From: Rugosimonospora africana
Lineage (GTDB): Bacteria; Actinomycetota; Actinomycetes; Mycobacteriales; Micromonosporaceae
Reading direction: 5' to 3'
DNA: 64,000 nt
NCBI RefSeq assembly: GCF_016862975.1
Contig: NZ_BONZ01000034.1
Coordinates: 124,001 to 188,000 of the forward strand
Under the pieces are notes generated by a model. The model was not told where the DNA came from. It did no database searches and was given only the letters and a program-made list of their open reading frames with translations. Below, piece by piece: positions 23,023-32,200 of this stretch; positions within the stretch are counted from its first letter, which is position 1; the number at the start of each line of letters is the position of its first letter. The position numbers and the translations under genes are program-made.

Positions 23023-24021
23023 CTATTGGGCGCCCTTGTTGTAGACGGCCACCCAGTCAACGTTCAGCTGGCCGCCGGAGACGGTGGCCTCGTTCGGGCC
23101 GCCGCCGAACGCGGCGGTGAGTCCGCCGCCCATAGCCAGGTCGTAGCTGATGAAAAAGGGGTGGTCGACCGCGTTGGTCCAAGTGGTCGCGTCCATCTGG
23201 GTCGAGGAGACGGTGAAGTAGTTGGCACCGTCGAGGTACCAGCGGATCTGCTCCGGTGATACCGACCGGTCGATCTGTACGCCGTAGGTGTGGTATTCGG
23301 TCTGGCAACTGGGGCAGGGGTGCTCACCGCTGCCGATGCCGGCCGGCTCGTGGCACGCGCCGCCCGGGTTCGTACCGCAGTGCAGGGTGCCAAAGACCGA
23401 GCTGCGCCCGTTGACGTCCTCCAGGATGTTGATCTGGCCCGCGGTCGGCCACGGCGTGCCGGTGCGCAGTGTCGAGCCGAGCATCCAGAATGCCGGCCAG
23501 TACCCGGCGCCGTTGGCGGTGGTCAGGTTGGGCTGCTGGATCGAGGACTCCACCATCACGACGCCGCCGGGCGGGGCACCGAAGGTAGCCGCCTGAGTCT
23601 CGATCCGGCCCGACGTCCAGCCAGTGCTCGGGACGGTGCCCGCGTGCAGTGCCTTGAGGACGAGGTGGCCGGCACCATCCTGGTACACATTCGCCGTGCT
23701 GTTCGTCATCGTCTCGACCTCACCGGAGCCGAAGCTGCCGCCTGGGCCGGTGTCGTACTTCCAGCTGCCGGTGTCCACACCGGTGCCGGCGGCGCCGTTG
23801 AAGTCGTCGCTCCAGGTCAGCTTGTACCCGGCCGGTGGGCTCGCGACGGCGGCCGGGGTCGATCGCAGAGTGGCGGCCGTCGGGGACGTCGTCGCAGCGC
23901 AGGCAAACATGAGAGTGCTCGCCACCAGGGCGAGGGTGCAGGCGCCGACCTTCAGCCGCGATACCGGCCAGGTACGGGTGAGGTTGGTTCCGGGATCGAT
24001 AAGTATTCGTATGTCTGGCAT
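23023..24021 (-). CDS. Secreted GH16-family protein with altered catalytic motif
   Basis: 332 residues: an N-terminal secretion signal (LKVGACTLALVASTLMFACA), then a GH16 fold from LTWSDDFNGAAGT through YWPAFWMLGST, YHTYGVQIDRS, RWYLDGANYFTV and FFISYDLAMGG. In beta-1,3-glucanase relatives the active strand is E-I-D-I-x-E. Here it reads Q196-I-N198-I-L-E201: the nucleophile Glu is Gln (codon CAG at 23436-23434) and the central Asp is Asn (AAC at 23430-23428), leaving only the acid/base Glu201. It may bind but not cut glucan, or use another mechanism. ATG 24021 is preceded by GAGGGAGAAAC. Confidence 0.88.
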   Translation of the reverse strand: MPDIRILIDPGTNLTRTWPVSRLKVGACTLALVASTLMFACAATTSPTAATLRSTPAAVASPPAGYKLTWSDDFNGAAGTGVDTGSWKYDTGPGGSFGSGEVETMTNSTANVYQDGAGHLVLKALHAGTVPSTGWTSGRIETQAATFGAPPGGVVMVESSIQQPNLTTANGAGYWPAFWMLGSTLRTGTPWPTAGQINILEDVNGRSSVFGTLHCGTNPGGACHEPAGIGSGEHPCPSCQTEYHTYGVQIDRSVSPEQIRWYLDGANYFTVSSTQMDATTWTNAVDHPFFISYDLAMGGGLTAAFGGGPNEATVSGGQLNVDWVAVYNKGAQ

Positions 24022-24382
24022 GTTTCTCCCTCACGAGCTGTCGATTGGTTTAGGCGCGCCTCAAGGGGCGGGGCGTCGACGGCGTCTGTGGTGAGGGTGG
24101 GCCGTCGGCCGGGTGGGTGAGCGGCGCGGCGGCGCCGGATACGGCCGTGTCACGACTCGTCCTGGCTGTCGATATGGATAACGCTCTGTGCAGGGTTTCG
24201 GTCGCGCTACGCCCGCCGACCAAATGAGCGGCGGGCGGAGGCACCGCGGCATGTCGGCGCGAGCTCAGAGACGACGCGAGGCTGTGGCTGAGGGTGCGTT
24301 TCGAGGGGCTCAAGGGAAAGTTACGCCCTCACGACAGGCTTCCATGCACGCGATGAGTACGCATAGATGGGTATCACCGCAT
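24022..24382. other. Intergenic stretch between two minus-strand genes
   Basis: 361 bp. It must carry the GH16 promoter. I see a slightly AT-richer part near 24170-24185 (ATATGGATAACGCTC), but nothing that can be named with confidence. Confidence 0.35.
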
Positions 24383-25738
24383 TCACTGGCCGCGGCGGTG
24401 TGGTAGCCAGGACTTCCTACTTTCAGCGACTGCGGCCGGATCGGCACCTCGGTGTTCTATTCCATACGTGCTGCGCCCTCGGACCGGACCCCGAGGCCGG
24501 TCGCCCGGGGCCGACCGGGCTGCCAGCCGGTCGGTCAGCAGGCCCGTCATGGCGCGCACACCGTGACCGATCGCTCGCTCGTCGGCGGCGAAGTCAGGGG
24601 CATGCGGCGCACCGTTCATCCCTGTCTCGGTGTCCGCGACGCCGAGGTAGAACAGCGCGCCCGGCGCCTCGTTGAGGAACAGGGCGAAATCCTCGCAGTT
24701 GAAGGGCCAGGACGCCCGGGCCCACAAGACGGACTCCGGCCCCAACACCGTAGCCAGGTACTGGCCGGCCACCGTGCTGAGCTCCGCCGAGCTCACCATG
24801 GCGGGAAAAGGATCGCCTGGAAACTCCACGTGCCCGCCGGCGGCCGCCGCGAGCTGCTTGACCCGTGCGCGCAGCCCCGGAAGCCGCTCCTGCGGCCAGA
24901 CTCGCAGCAGAACGTTAGCGGCCGGATGCGCATCGGGTGTGTGCTCGATCCACTGGGCGACGCACACAGATGCCTGGATCGACGCGGCGATCTCCGGCGC
25001 CAGCAACGCGCGGAAGTGTGCGTGATAGTCGTCGATGCTTCGAGGGGACTCGACGGTGCCGAGCCCCGCCACCTCGGCCGCGACGGCGGCGACGACCGAG
25101 TCGTTACCGCCCGGCAGCACTATCCGGATATGGTCAAGCCCGGGCAGGCCGTACCCCGGAGAGACTGCGATGGTGCCGGACGGGAACGGGCTGCAGTGAA
25201 CCGCATAGAACTCGCGCGGCGCGAGGCGTTGCACCAGGCCAGTCTTGAGCATCGCGCGTGCGCCCTGCAGGGGTTCCTCGGCCGGCTGGAAGACGAACAC
25301 CAACCGTCCCCGTATCGGCTCAGAGCCCTGAGCCAGGGTCCGGGCGACGCCGACGCCGATCGCGGTGTGCAGGTCGTGCCCGCACAGGTGCGCGACATTG
25401 GGGACGCGCGAGGCGAAGTCCTCGTCGAAGACCAGGCCCGACCGCGGGAAAGGCAGCACGTTCGTTCTCGCGTCGACAGCGTCCATGTCCGCCCGGTACG
25501 CCACCGTCGGACCGTCCGCGGAACCGTTCAGCACCGCGACGACTCCGTGGCCGCCGACGCCGGTCGTCACATCGAGCCCGGCCGCGCGCAACTGCTCCGC
25601 GACCAGCCCAGCCGTCTCCCGCTCCTCACCGGCCAGCTCAGGGTGACGGTGGACCTCCCGGCGGAGTTCGATCAGTTCATCGTCAAGGTTCGGCACCGGC
25701 AGATCATGCACGCAATCGCCGATTCTCCGCACCACCAT
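24383..25738 (-). CDS. M20-family amidohydrolase (N-acyl/IAA-amino acid hydrolase type)
   Basis: 451 residues. ELIELRREVHRHPELAGEE is the family N-terminus. TVAYRADMDAVDA and HLCGHDLHTAIGVGVARTL contain the metal-binding Cys/His/Asp residues, and VFQPAEEPLQGARAML the catalytic Glu pair. SWPFNCEDFALFLNEAPGAL and HAPDFAADERAI complete the active site. It belongs to the group that hydrolyses N-acylated amino acids such as indole-acetyl or benzoyl conjugates. ATG 25738 is used; GTG 25711 (VHDLPVPNLDDE) is an equally good start. The C-terminal ~45 residues, rich in Arg/Gly, look like an extension. Confidence 0.9.
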   Translation of the reverse strand: MVVRRIGDCVHDLPVPNLDDELIELRREVHRHPELAGEERETAGLVAEQLRAAGLDVTTGVGGHGVVAVLNGSADGPTVAYRADMDAVDARTNVLPFPRSGLVFDEDFASRVPNVAHLCGHDLHTAIGVGVARTLAQGSEPIRGRLVFVFQPAEEPLQGARAMLKTGLVQRLAPREFYAVHCSPFPSGTIAVSPGYGLPGLDHIRIVLPGGNDSVVAAVAAEVAGLGTVESPRSIDDYHAHFRALLAPEIAASIQASVCVAQWIEHTPDAHPAANVLLRVWPQERLPGLRARVKQLAAAAGGHVEFPGDPFPAMVSSAELSTVAGQYLATVLGPESVLWARASWPFNCEDFALFLNEAPGALFYLGVADTETGMNGAPHAPDFAADERAIGHGVRAMTGLLTDRLAARSAPGDRPRGPVRGRSTYGIEHRGADPAAVAESRKSWLPHRRGQ

Positions 25739-25876
25739 TCCAGCTCCCGTGTTTGGCGCACGCCGCGGGTAGACACGTCCAGCTCGACCTTGCGGATGCT
25801 CGCGTTGTGCGGGCGATCGGGTAGGAACCGTACGCGGCGGCCTACTAGTCAGTGCGGGGTCGCGGCGGGGACGCGA

Positions 25877-26053
25877 GTGGGCCCGACGGACGAGCCCGGT
25901 CGCAACTGGGTGCTCGTCGCGACCTATGTCACGGCCTTCGGCCTATCCCACCCGCTGGCCAAGCGCATCGACGCCTGGCCCACGGTGCTGGCCGTCTCGA
26001 CGCTCACTGCCGCGGCCTCCTACGCCGCGGCGGACCGCCGCGCTGCGCGCTGA
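25877..26053 (+). CDS. Small membrane protein (predicted)
   Basis: 58 codons from GTG 25877: VGPTDEPGRNWVLVATYVTA, then FGLSHPLAKRIDAW and PTVLAVSTLTAAASYAAA. Two hydrophobic segments separated by a basic loop, and a final DRRAAR. The composition is protein-like, unlike the surrounding frames, but I do not recognise a family and the ribosome site (GCGGGGACGCGA) is weak. Confidence 0.45.
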   Translation: MGPTDEPGRNWVLVATYVTAFGLSHPLAKRIDAWPTVLAVSTLTAAASYAAADRRAAR

Positions 26054-26144
26054 TCGTCACGTGCTGCCGCCGGCGATGAGCGTCAGGTTCAGCGGCGCGA
26101 CGACTTCCTCTTGGACAGCAGGGACAATTTCGCCACCGGTATCG

Positions 26145-27878
26145 TCACGGCCGGGGCATGTTGCGCAGGTTCGACCGCGCCATCTCCACCATCTTGCCGA
26201 CACCACCGCTGAGCACGGTCTTGCTGGCCGCCAGCGCGAACCCGCGGAGCATCTCTCCGGTGATTTTCGGCGGGATCGACATCGCGTTCGGGTCGGTGAC
26301 GAGCTCGACCAGCGCCGGGCCGGGGTGGGCGAACGCCTCGAGCAGCGCATCGCGGATTTCCGCGGGCTTCTCGACCCGGACGGCGTGAATCCCGCAGGCC
26401 GCCGCGATCGCGCTGAAGTTCACCGGGGCGTGGTCGGTGCCGTAGTCGGGCAGACCGTCGACCAACATCTCCAACTTGACCATGCCGAGGCTGGCGTTGT
26501 TGAACACCACGACCTTCACCGGTAGGTCGTAGATAGGGAGGGTGAGCAGGTCGCCCATGAGCATGGCCAGGCCGCCATCGCCGGAGATCGAGACCACCTG
26601 CCGGCCAGGCGTGGCCAAGGCGGCGCCGATCGCCTGAGGCAGCGCGTTGGCCATGCTGCCGTGCCGGAACGAGCCGATCACCCGGCGCTTGCCGTTGGGG
26701 GTCAGGTAGCGGGCGGCCCAGACATTGCCCATGCCGGTGTCCACCGTGAACACCGCGTCCTCGGCAGCCACGTCGTCAAGCACGTCCGCGGCGTACTCGG
26801 GGTGGATCGGGGTGCGGTGTTCGATCCGCGTGGTGTAGGCGTCGACCACCTTCTCCAGCCGGCGCACGTGTCCCCGCAGCATGCTGTCCAAAAAGGACCT
26901 GTCGGTTCGCTGACGCAGCAACGGCAGCACCGCCGCGATGGTGGCCCTCACGTCGCCGTGGACGGCCAGGTCGAGCGGGGTGCGCCGGCCCAGCGCCGCC
27001 GGGTCAGTGTCGATCTGGATGGTACGAGCCTGGGGCAGGAAGTTGTCGTACGGGAAGTCAGTGCCGAGCAGGACGATCCGGTCGGCGGCGTGCATCGCGT
27101 CGTAGCAGGCGCCGTAGCCGAGCAGTCCGGACATGCCGACATCGAACGGATTGTCGTACTGGATCCATTCCTTGCCCCCCAGCGAATGCCCTACCGGGGC
27201 CTGGAGCGCATCGGCCAGCGCCATCACCTCGTCGTGCGCGCCCGCGCAGCCCGCGCCCGCGAACAACATCACCTTTTCGTTCCGGTTGAGCAGCTCGGCG
27301 AGTTCGGTGATCCGCTCGGCCGGCGGCACCACCGGCGAGGGTGGGACCAGGGTGATCCGGGGATCGCTCGGCGCCGAGCTGCGTCGCTGGGCCACGTCAC
27401 CGGGGATGACCAGCACCGACACACCACGCTGACCGACCGCGTTCTGCATGGCCACGCGCAGCAGCCGTGGCATCTGCTCCGCCTGCGAAACCAGCTCGAC
27501 GTAGTGACTGCACTCGCGGAACAGCTGGTCCGGGTGGGTCTCCTGAAAGAACTGGGTGCCGATCTGGGAGGACGGGATGTGCGAGGCGATGGCCAGCACC
27601 GGAGCGCCGCTGCGGTGAGCGTCGTACAAGCCGTTGATCAGATGCAGGTTGCCCGGTCCGCAGCTACCCGCACAGACCGCGAGCCTTCCGGTCACCTGTG
27701 CCTCGGCGGCCGCGGCGAACGCAGCGGTCTCCTCGTGTCGGACGTGCACCCAATCGATGCCGTCCGTGCGGCGGATCGCGTCCACGATCGGGTTGAGGCT
27801 GTCGCCCACGACGCCGTAGACCCGCTGGACACCGGCGTCTCGCAAGGTGCGGACCAACTGCTCGGCAACGGTGGCCAT
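26145..27878 (-). CDS. poxB: Pyruvate oxidase / pyruvate dehydrogenase (quinone), PoxB-like
   Basis: 577 residues, a ThDP- and FAD-dependent enzyme. MATVAEQLVRTLRDAGVQRV and YGVVGDSLNPIVDAIRR start the Pyr domain, and VHVRHEETAAFAAAAEAQVT has the catalytic Glu. ISGDGGLAMLMGDLLTL and VKVVVFNNASLGMV form the GDG-NN ThDP motif. The C-terminal MVEMARSNLRNMPRP resembles the membrane-activation tail of PoxB. It converts pyruvate to acetate and CO2, passing electrons to quinone at the membrane. It diverges from a LysR regulator, with a palindrome between them. ATG 27878 has AGGAG about 9 nt upstream. Confidence 0.92.
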   Translation of the reverse strand: MATVAEQLVRTLRDAGVQRVYGVVGDSLNPIVDAIRRTDGIDWVHVRHEETAAFAAAAEAQVTGRLAVCAGSCGPGNLHLINGLYDAHRSGAPVLAIASHIPSSQIGTQFFQETHPDQLFRECSHYVELVSQAEQMPRLLRVAMQNAVGQRGVSVLVIPGDVAQRRSSAPSDPRITLVPPSPVVPPAERITELAELLNRNEKVMLFAGAGCAGAHDEVMALADALQAPVGHSLGGKEWIQYDNPFDVGMSGLLGYGACYDAMHAADRIVLLGTDFPYDNFLPQARTIQIDTDPAALGRRTPLDLAVHGDVRATIAAVLPLLRQRTDRSFLDSMLRGHVRRLEKVVDAYTTRIEHRTPIHPEYAADVLDDVAAEDAVFTVDTGMGNVWAARYLTPNGKRRVIGSFRHGSMANALPQAIGAALATPGRQVVSISGDGGLAMLMGDLLTLPIYDLPVKVVVFNNASLGMVKLEMLVDGLPDYGTDHAPVNFSAIAAACGIHAVRVEKPAEIRDALLEAFAHPGPALVELVTDPNAMSIPPKITGEMLRGFALAASKTVLSGGVGKMVEMARSNLRNMPRP

Positions 27879-27906
27879 CACTCACGCTCCTTTTTCGGAC
27901 TCTCAC

Positions 27907-27927
27907 CACCACTATCAGCCAGTGGTG
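27907..27927. promoter_or_regulatory. LysR-type operator between poxB and the regulator
   Basis: CACCACT (27907-27913) and AGTGGTG (27921-27927) are perfect 7-bp arms with a 7-nt spacer, lying in the 104-bp divergent intergenic region. A nearby GCATATGC palindrome (27927-27934) overlaps one edge. Confidence 0.5.
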
Positions 27928-27982
27928 CATATGCGTCCAATTCCTGTTCCGCACCGTTTCCATGCCGTGGGAGCATGGGTTC

Positions 27983-28921
27983 ATGGATCTGCAGGTACTG
28001 CGCTGGTTTCAGGCCGTAGCGGACGGCGCCACCGTGACCGAGACAGCGCAGCGAGCTCACATCACCCAGCCGGCGCTGTCTCGGGCGCTGGGGCGGCTGG
28101 AGCGCGAAGTCGGCACGCCGCTGTTCACCCGCGCCGGACGGGCGCTGCGGCTGACTCCGGCGGGCCGGGTGTTCAAGCACACTCTCGACCAGACGCTCGA
28201 CCGCTACGATGTCGGACTGCGCGCGGTCGCCGAACTGGTGGACCCCGACCGCGGAGTCGTGCCGCTGGCGTTCCTGCACACGCTGGGCACCTGGCTGGTA
28301 CCGCCGCTGATCAGCGGCTTCCGCGGCGCGCACCCGATGGTGCGCTTCGAACTGCGCCAGCACGGCGAGGCCGGGATCCTGCAGAGCCTGCTCGACGGGG
28401 TCGTGGACCTCATCCTGACCAGCGGAAACCCCGGACACCCACAGGTACGGTGGCACCGGCTGCTGGTCGAACCGCTACGACTGGCCGTGCCCTCGGCGCA
28501 CCGTCTTTCCCACCGCAAACGGATCCGCCTGAGCGAGGTCGCCGAGGAGCCGTTCATCCTGCTTCGATCCGGCTACGGGCTACGCACACTCACTGAAGAA
28601 CTGTGCCGCCAAGCCGGCTTCGCGCCCCGGGTCACCTTCGAGGGCGAGGAGGTCGAAACCCTGCGCGGCCTGGTCGCCGCCGGGCTGGGCGTCGCGCTCC
28701 TGCCACCCCCACACGCCGTGTTGTCCACGCTGGACGCGGTCACCGCGCCGATCACGCCCGCCCACCACCTGGAGGTCACCGATGTCGACGCCACCCGCGA
28801 GATCGGCCTGGCCTGGCTAGCGGACCGGTCTCTACCCAGCTCTTCCCACGCGTTTCACCAGCACGTCCTGGCCGCAGGCCCGACGCTGGTGCCCGCCGCG
28901 TATCGCACCAGTCGCCGCTGA
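27983..28921 (+). CDS. LysR-family transcriptional regulator
   Basis: 312 residues from ATG 27983: MDLQVLRWFQAVADGATVTE begins the winged helix, AHITQPALSRALGRLEREVG is the recognition helix and linker. The LysR substrate domain follows (VPLAFLHTLGTWLVPPLISG, MVRFELRQHGEAGILQSLLD, EEPFILLRSGYGLRTLTEEL, GLVAAGLGVALLPP). It diverges from poxB, so it probably controls it and itself in response to a small effector. An in-frame ATG 21 bp upstream lacks a ribosome site. Confidence 0.93.
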   Translation: MDLQVLRWFQAVADGATVTETAQRAHITQPALSRALGRLEREVGTPLFTRAGRALRLTPAGRVFKHTLDQTLDRYDVGLRAVAELVDPDRGVVPLAFLHTLGTWLVPPLISGFRGAHPMVRFELRQHGEAGILQSLLDGVVDLILTSGNPGHPQVRWHRLLVEPLRLAVPSAHRLSHRKRIRLSEVAEEPFILLRSGYGLRTLTEELCRQAGFAPRVTFEGEEVETLRGLVAAGLGVALLPPPHAVLSTLDAVTAPITPAHHLEVTDVDATREIGLAWLADRSLPSSSHAFHQHVLAAGPTLVPAAYRTSRR

Positions 28922-29232
28922 GCCCTGCCGCGTCGGTTCTACCGGCTGAGGTGTTCGTGCAGCATCTTCCAGACCTGTGGTCATGGAACAGGCGAGGCCC
29001 GGTGATGGGCTGCAGCTGTGGCCGTTCTGTGCCGCGCTCGCGGCGGTCGTGCTGGCTCAGCGTCATGGTCGCGGTGTTCGTCGGCCTGATGGTGTGGTTC
29101 GTGCTCGGCCGCCCGGTATGATGTGCCACCATGCGGCGAGAACTCGCCCGTGACTGGAGCCTCCGAAGAGCCATCGTCAACGAATTCGTCAGCTGGCGGC
29201 GATGGGCGACCGGCACGGATGAACAGCAGTCG
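28922..29232. other. Intergenic stretch with a possible tiny membrane peptide
   Basis: 311 bp between the LysR stop and the terminator of the S53 gene. A plus-strand 39-codon frame (29003-29121) reads MGCSCGRSVPRSRRSCWLSV then MVAVFVGLMVWFVLGRPV, a single predicted membrane helix. No family recognised; low confidence that it is expressed. Confidence 0.3.
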
Positions 29233-29265
29233 GATCTGGGAGGGGCTACCGGCCCCTCCCAGATC
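29233..29265 (-). terminator. Terminator of the S53 exoprotein gene
   Basis: GATCTGGGAGGGGC and GCCCCTCCCAGATC form a perfect 14-bp stem with a 5-nt loop (TACCG), 14 bp after the stop. Confidence 0.85.
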
Positions 29266-29279
29266 GTCGCATTAGGCCC

Positions 29280-32200
29280 TCATGCCTTCTTCAAGGCGAA
29301 GTTGGCTGTCGTGGTCGTACCCTTCTTGATTCTCACGGTCGTCACCTGCGGCAGGTACCCGTCCTTGGCCACGATGACCTGCAGCCCGTCTCGGGCGTCG
29401 AGCCACAGACCGTAGTGGCCGTTCTTGTCTGTCTTCAGGCTGTAGGTGGCGGCGGACGTGGTGATCGCCACCGTCGCGCCGGCCACCGGTGAACCGTCCA
29501 CCGCCGAGGTAACGGTTCCTGTGATCTTGCCCCAGGTCTTGGGTGGATTCACCGTCATGGACACCGCAATCGGCGCCGTCAGGTACGGGGTGTCGGTCGC
29601 GACGACGACCTCGCCGGTGTACTTGCCCGGCTGGGTGATCGCCGCGACGCTGGCGTCCACCGTCACGGTCACCTTGGCGCTCGCGCCCGGCTGCAAGGTG
29701 ATCGTGGTCGGGCTCTCCGACAACCATGGCACCTGCGTGTTGTCGGCGCAGTTGGTGAAGCCGGGCAGCACCTCGGAGGCGGCCGTCGGGGAGCCGAACG
29801 CCCCGCCCGGGTTGCCGCCGATCTGGTAGAGACCGCAGGCGCTGGCGCCGCGGTACAGCGTGTTGTTCGCGTTGGGTAGCGGCGTCCAGGTGTTGCTGGT
29901 CGGGTCGTAGGCGAATCCCTGGTTGGTGATGGTGTTGTTGCCGTTGGTGACGCCGCCGGAGACCAACAGCAGCCCGTTCGCCGCCGTGTATGCCGAGCCC
30001 CACAGGTCGATGGGCAGACTCGCCAGCGGCGACCAGGTGTCGGTAGCAGGGTCGTAGACGTAGGTGTGCGTACTGCTTCCGGAGTCACTGCTGCCGCCCG
30101 CGCAGTACAGCTTGCCGGCGATGGCGCCGCACGACTGCCAGGCGACCGGCTCGGGGTAGGCCGCCGCCGACGTCCAGCTGTCCGTCGCTGGATCGTAGAC
30201 TTCCACGTCCCTGCTGCCACAGCCGTTGACGCCGCAGCCTCCGATCACGTACAGCTTCCCACCCAACACCGCGCCTCCGGAGGCGGCGTACGGCTTGGGA
30301 TCGGAGGCCCCGGTCGACCAGGAGTTGGTGGTCGGGTTGTAGATCTCCAGTTTCGGGTCGGGGGCTCCGGACTGGTCCCAGCCGCCCACGGCGTAGAGCT
30401 TGCCGCCGATGAACCCGCCGGCCGGCTTCTCCCGGATGTCGGCTGCGCTGGCCAACGTGCTCCAGGCGCCGGTGGCCGGGTCGTAGACGTACAGTGCCGA
30501 GGTGCCCTCAGCGCCGGTGAAGCCGAACGCGGAGTAGATCTGCCCGTTGTTCGCGGCGGCCAGGTTGTCCTGGATCGGGGTGGGGTAGTCGGCGACCGGG
30601 GTCCACGGCGCGTCGGCCGGTGTGGCACCTGTCGCGGCTTTGCCGTTCGGTGCCGTGGCACTGCCCTGCAGCCAGTGGTTGGAGTACGTGCCGCTGACCC
30701 TGTCCAGCGGTGCACCGCCCTGGGCCAGCAGACCGAACCCACCTGGCTGCTCGCCGAGATTGAGCGTGGCCGGCGCGGTGCCGGTGTTCTTCACAGTCAC
30801 CGCGGCGCTGGCCTTGCCCGCCCAGTCCACCGTCTTGTCGATGCTCGCCGAGGTCGCCGTGACCTGGCCGGCCTTCAACACGAAGTCCGCCCGGGTGGCC
30901 GAGTCGGCCGCCACGTTCACCGTGCTGGTTGCGGTGGCGTAATGGCCCTTGACCGCGGTGAACGGATGGGCACCGGTCACCGGCGAGAACAGCCAGTAGA
31001 AGCCGTCACCGAGGTTGGGGTCCTCGGGCGTGGCCACCGAGGTCGCGTGGGCCCCGGAGGCGGCCGCCGTGGACACCAGCACGCCGGTCAGGTCGCCGTG
31101 GGTGTTCGCGTCGGTCGCCTCACCGAAGACCAGACCCCCAGGGATCGGGTCGCAGCTGCGGTTGCCAATGAACACGTTGTCCAACTCCCACCACAGCCCG
31201 TCGCTGCCGGTGAAGTGGAAGCGCACCAGCACCGAGGACTTCCCGGCCGCCTGCGGCACGGCGAGTTCCACGTGTGCCGTGCGCACGGAGGCGAACGTCT
31301 GCTCCCAGATGTTGGTCCAGGTCGCGCCTGCGTCGAGGCTGATGTCGACGTCGGCGCTCTGCCCGAAGTAGCCGGGGTAGTCGGTGTCGAAGGTGACCTC
31401 GGGGCTGGTGACCGAGCTCAGGTCGGCGGCCGGGGCGGTCAGCGTGGTGTCCTCGGTGCCACTCGGCCCGGCCAGATCACTGTCCACGATGGCGAAGCCA
31501 CCGCTTCCGCCGGTCAGGTTGGCACGGCCGCCGGCGTCGGTGAACGCCCAGCCGGCCGTACCGCTGCCGTTGTCGACAGTCCACCCCGCCGGCGCGGTGG
31601 TGGCGTCGAACGGCTGGGTGGTGCCGTTGTAGTGGGCCTGATAGCCGGCTGCGTCGCACGCCGCCGCGTCGACCCGTAGGCCCATGTTGACGCTCTGGTC
31701 GGCGCCGCCCAGTGCGACGCTTTCGGTCGCGGCCTGGTAGCCGTCGTAGGCCGGCGTCGCGTGAAGCTGGTACGTCTGGCCCTGCGGCAGGCTCATGCTG
31801 TAGTGCCCGGTACCCGGGTCGGTGAACACTCCCCCGCCCGGCACGCCGTCCGCGGTGATCCTCGCGTACAGCGGCCAGCCGTGGCCGGAGGCGTCGGTGA
31901 CGGTGCCGCTGACCGTCGAGCGCGGCAGGGCGGTCAGCGCGACGTTCTCGGTCACCTTCGCGCCGTCGGCGATGCTGAGGCCGGAGATGGTGGAACTCTT
32001 GTACCCATAACCTGCCACGGTCAGGTCGTAGCTGCCGACCGGGACGGTCAGGTCGTAGTGTCCCAGCGCGTCGGTGGTGCCGTGCGCGTTGCCGGCCTGC
32101 ACCGTGGCGCCGGAGACGGGCGAGCCGCTGCCGGCCTCCGTGACCGTTCCGGTCACCTCACCGTGCGGGCCGGTGCCGAACGCGGCGAGCCCACTCGGCG

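Noticed and set aside
24452-25850. A long plus-strand frame opposite the M20 gene
   Set aside because: Antisense shadow of a gene with clear catalytic motifs. Only its last part, beyond the M20 gene, looked protein-like and is listed separately.
26661-28019. A 450-codon plus-strand frame opposite poxB
   Set aside because: Antisense shadow with no motif; poxB has complete ThDP motifs on the other strand.
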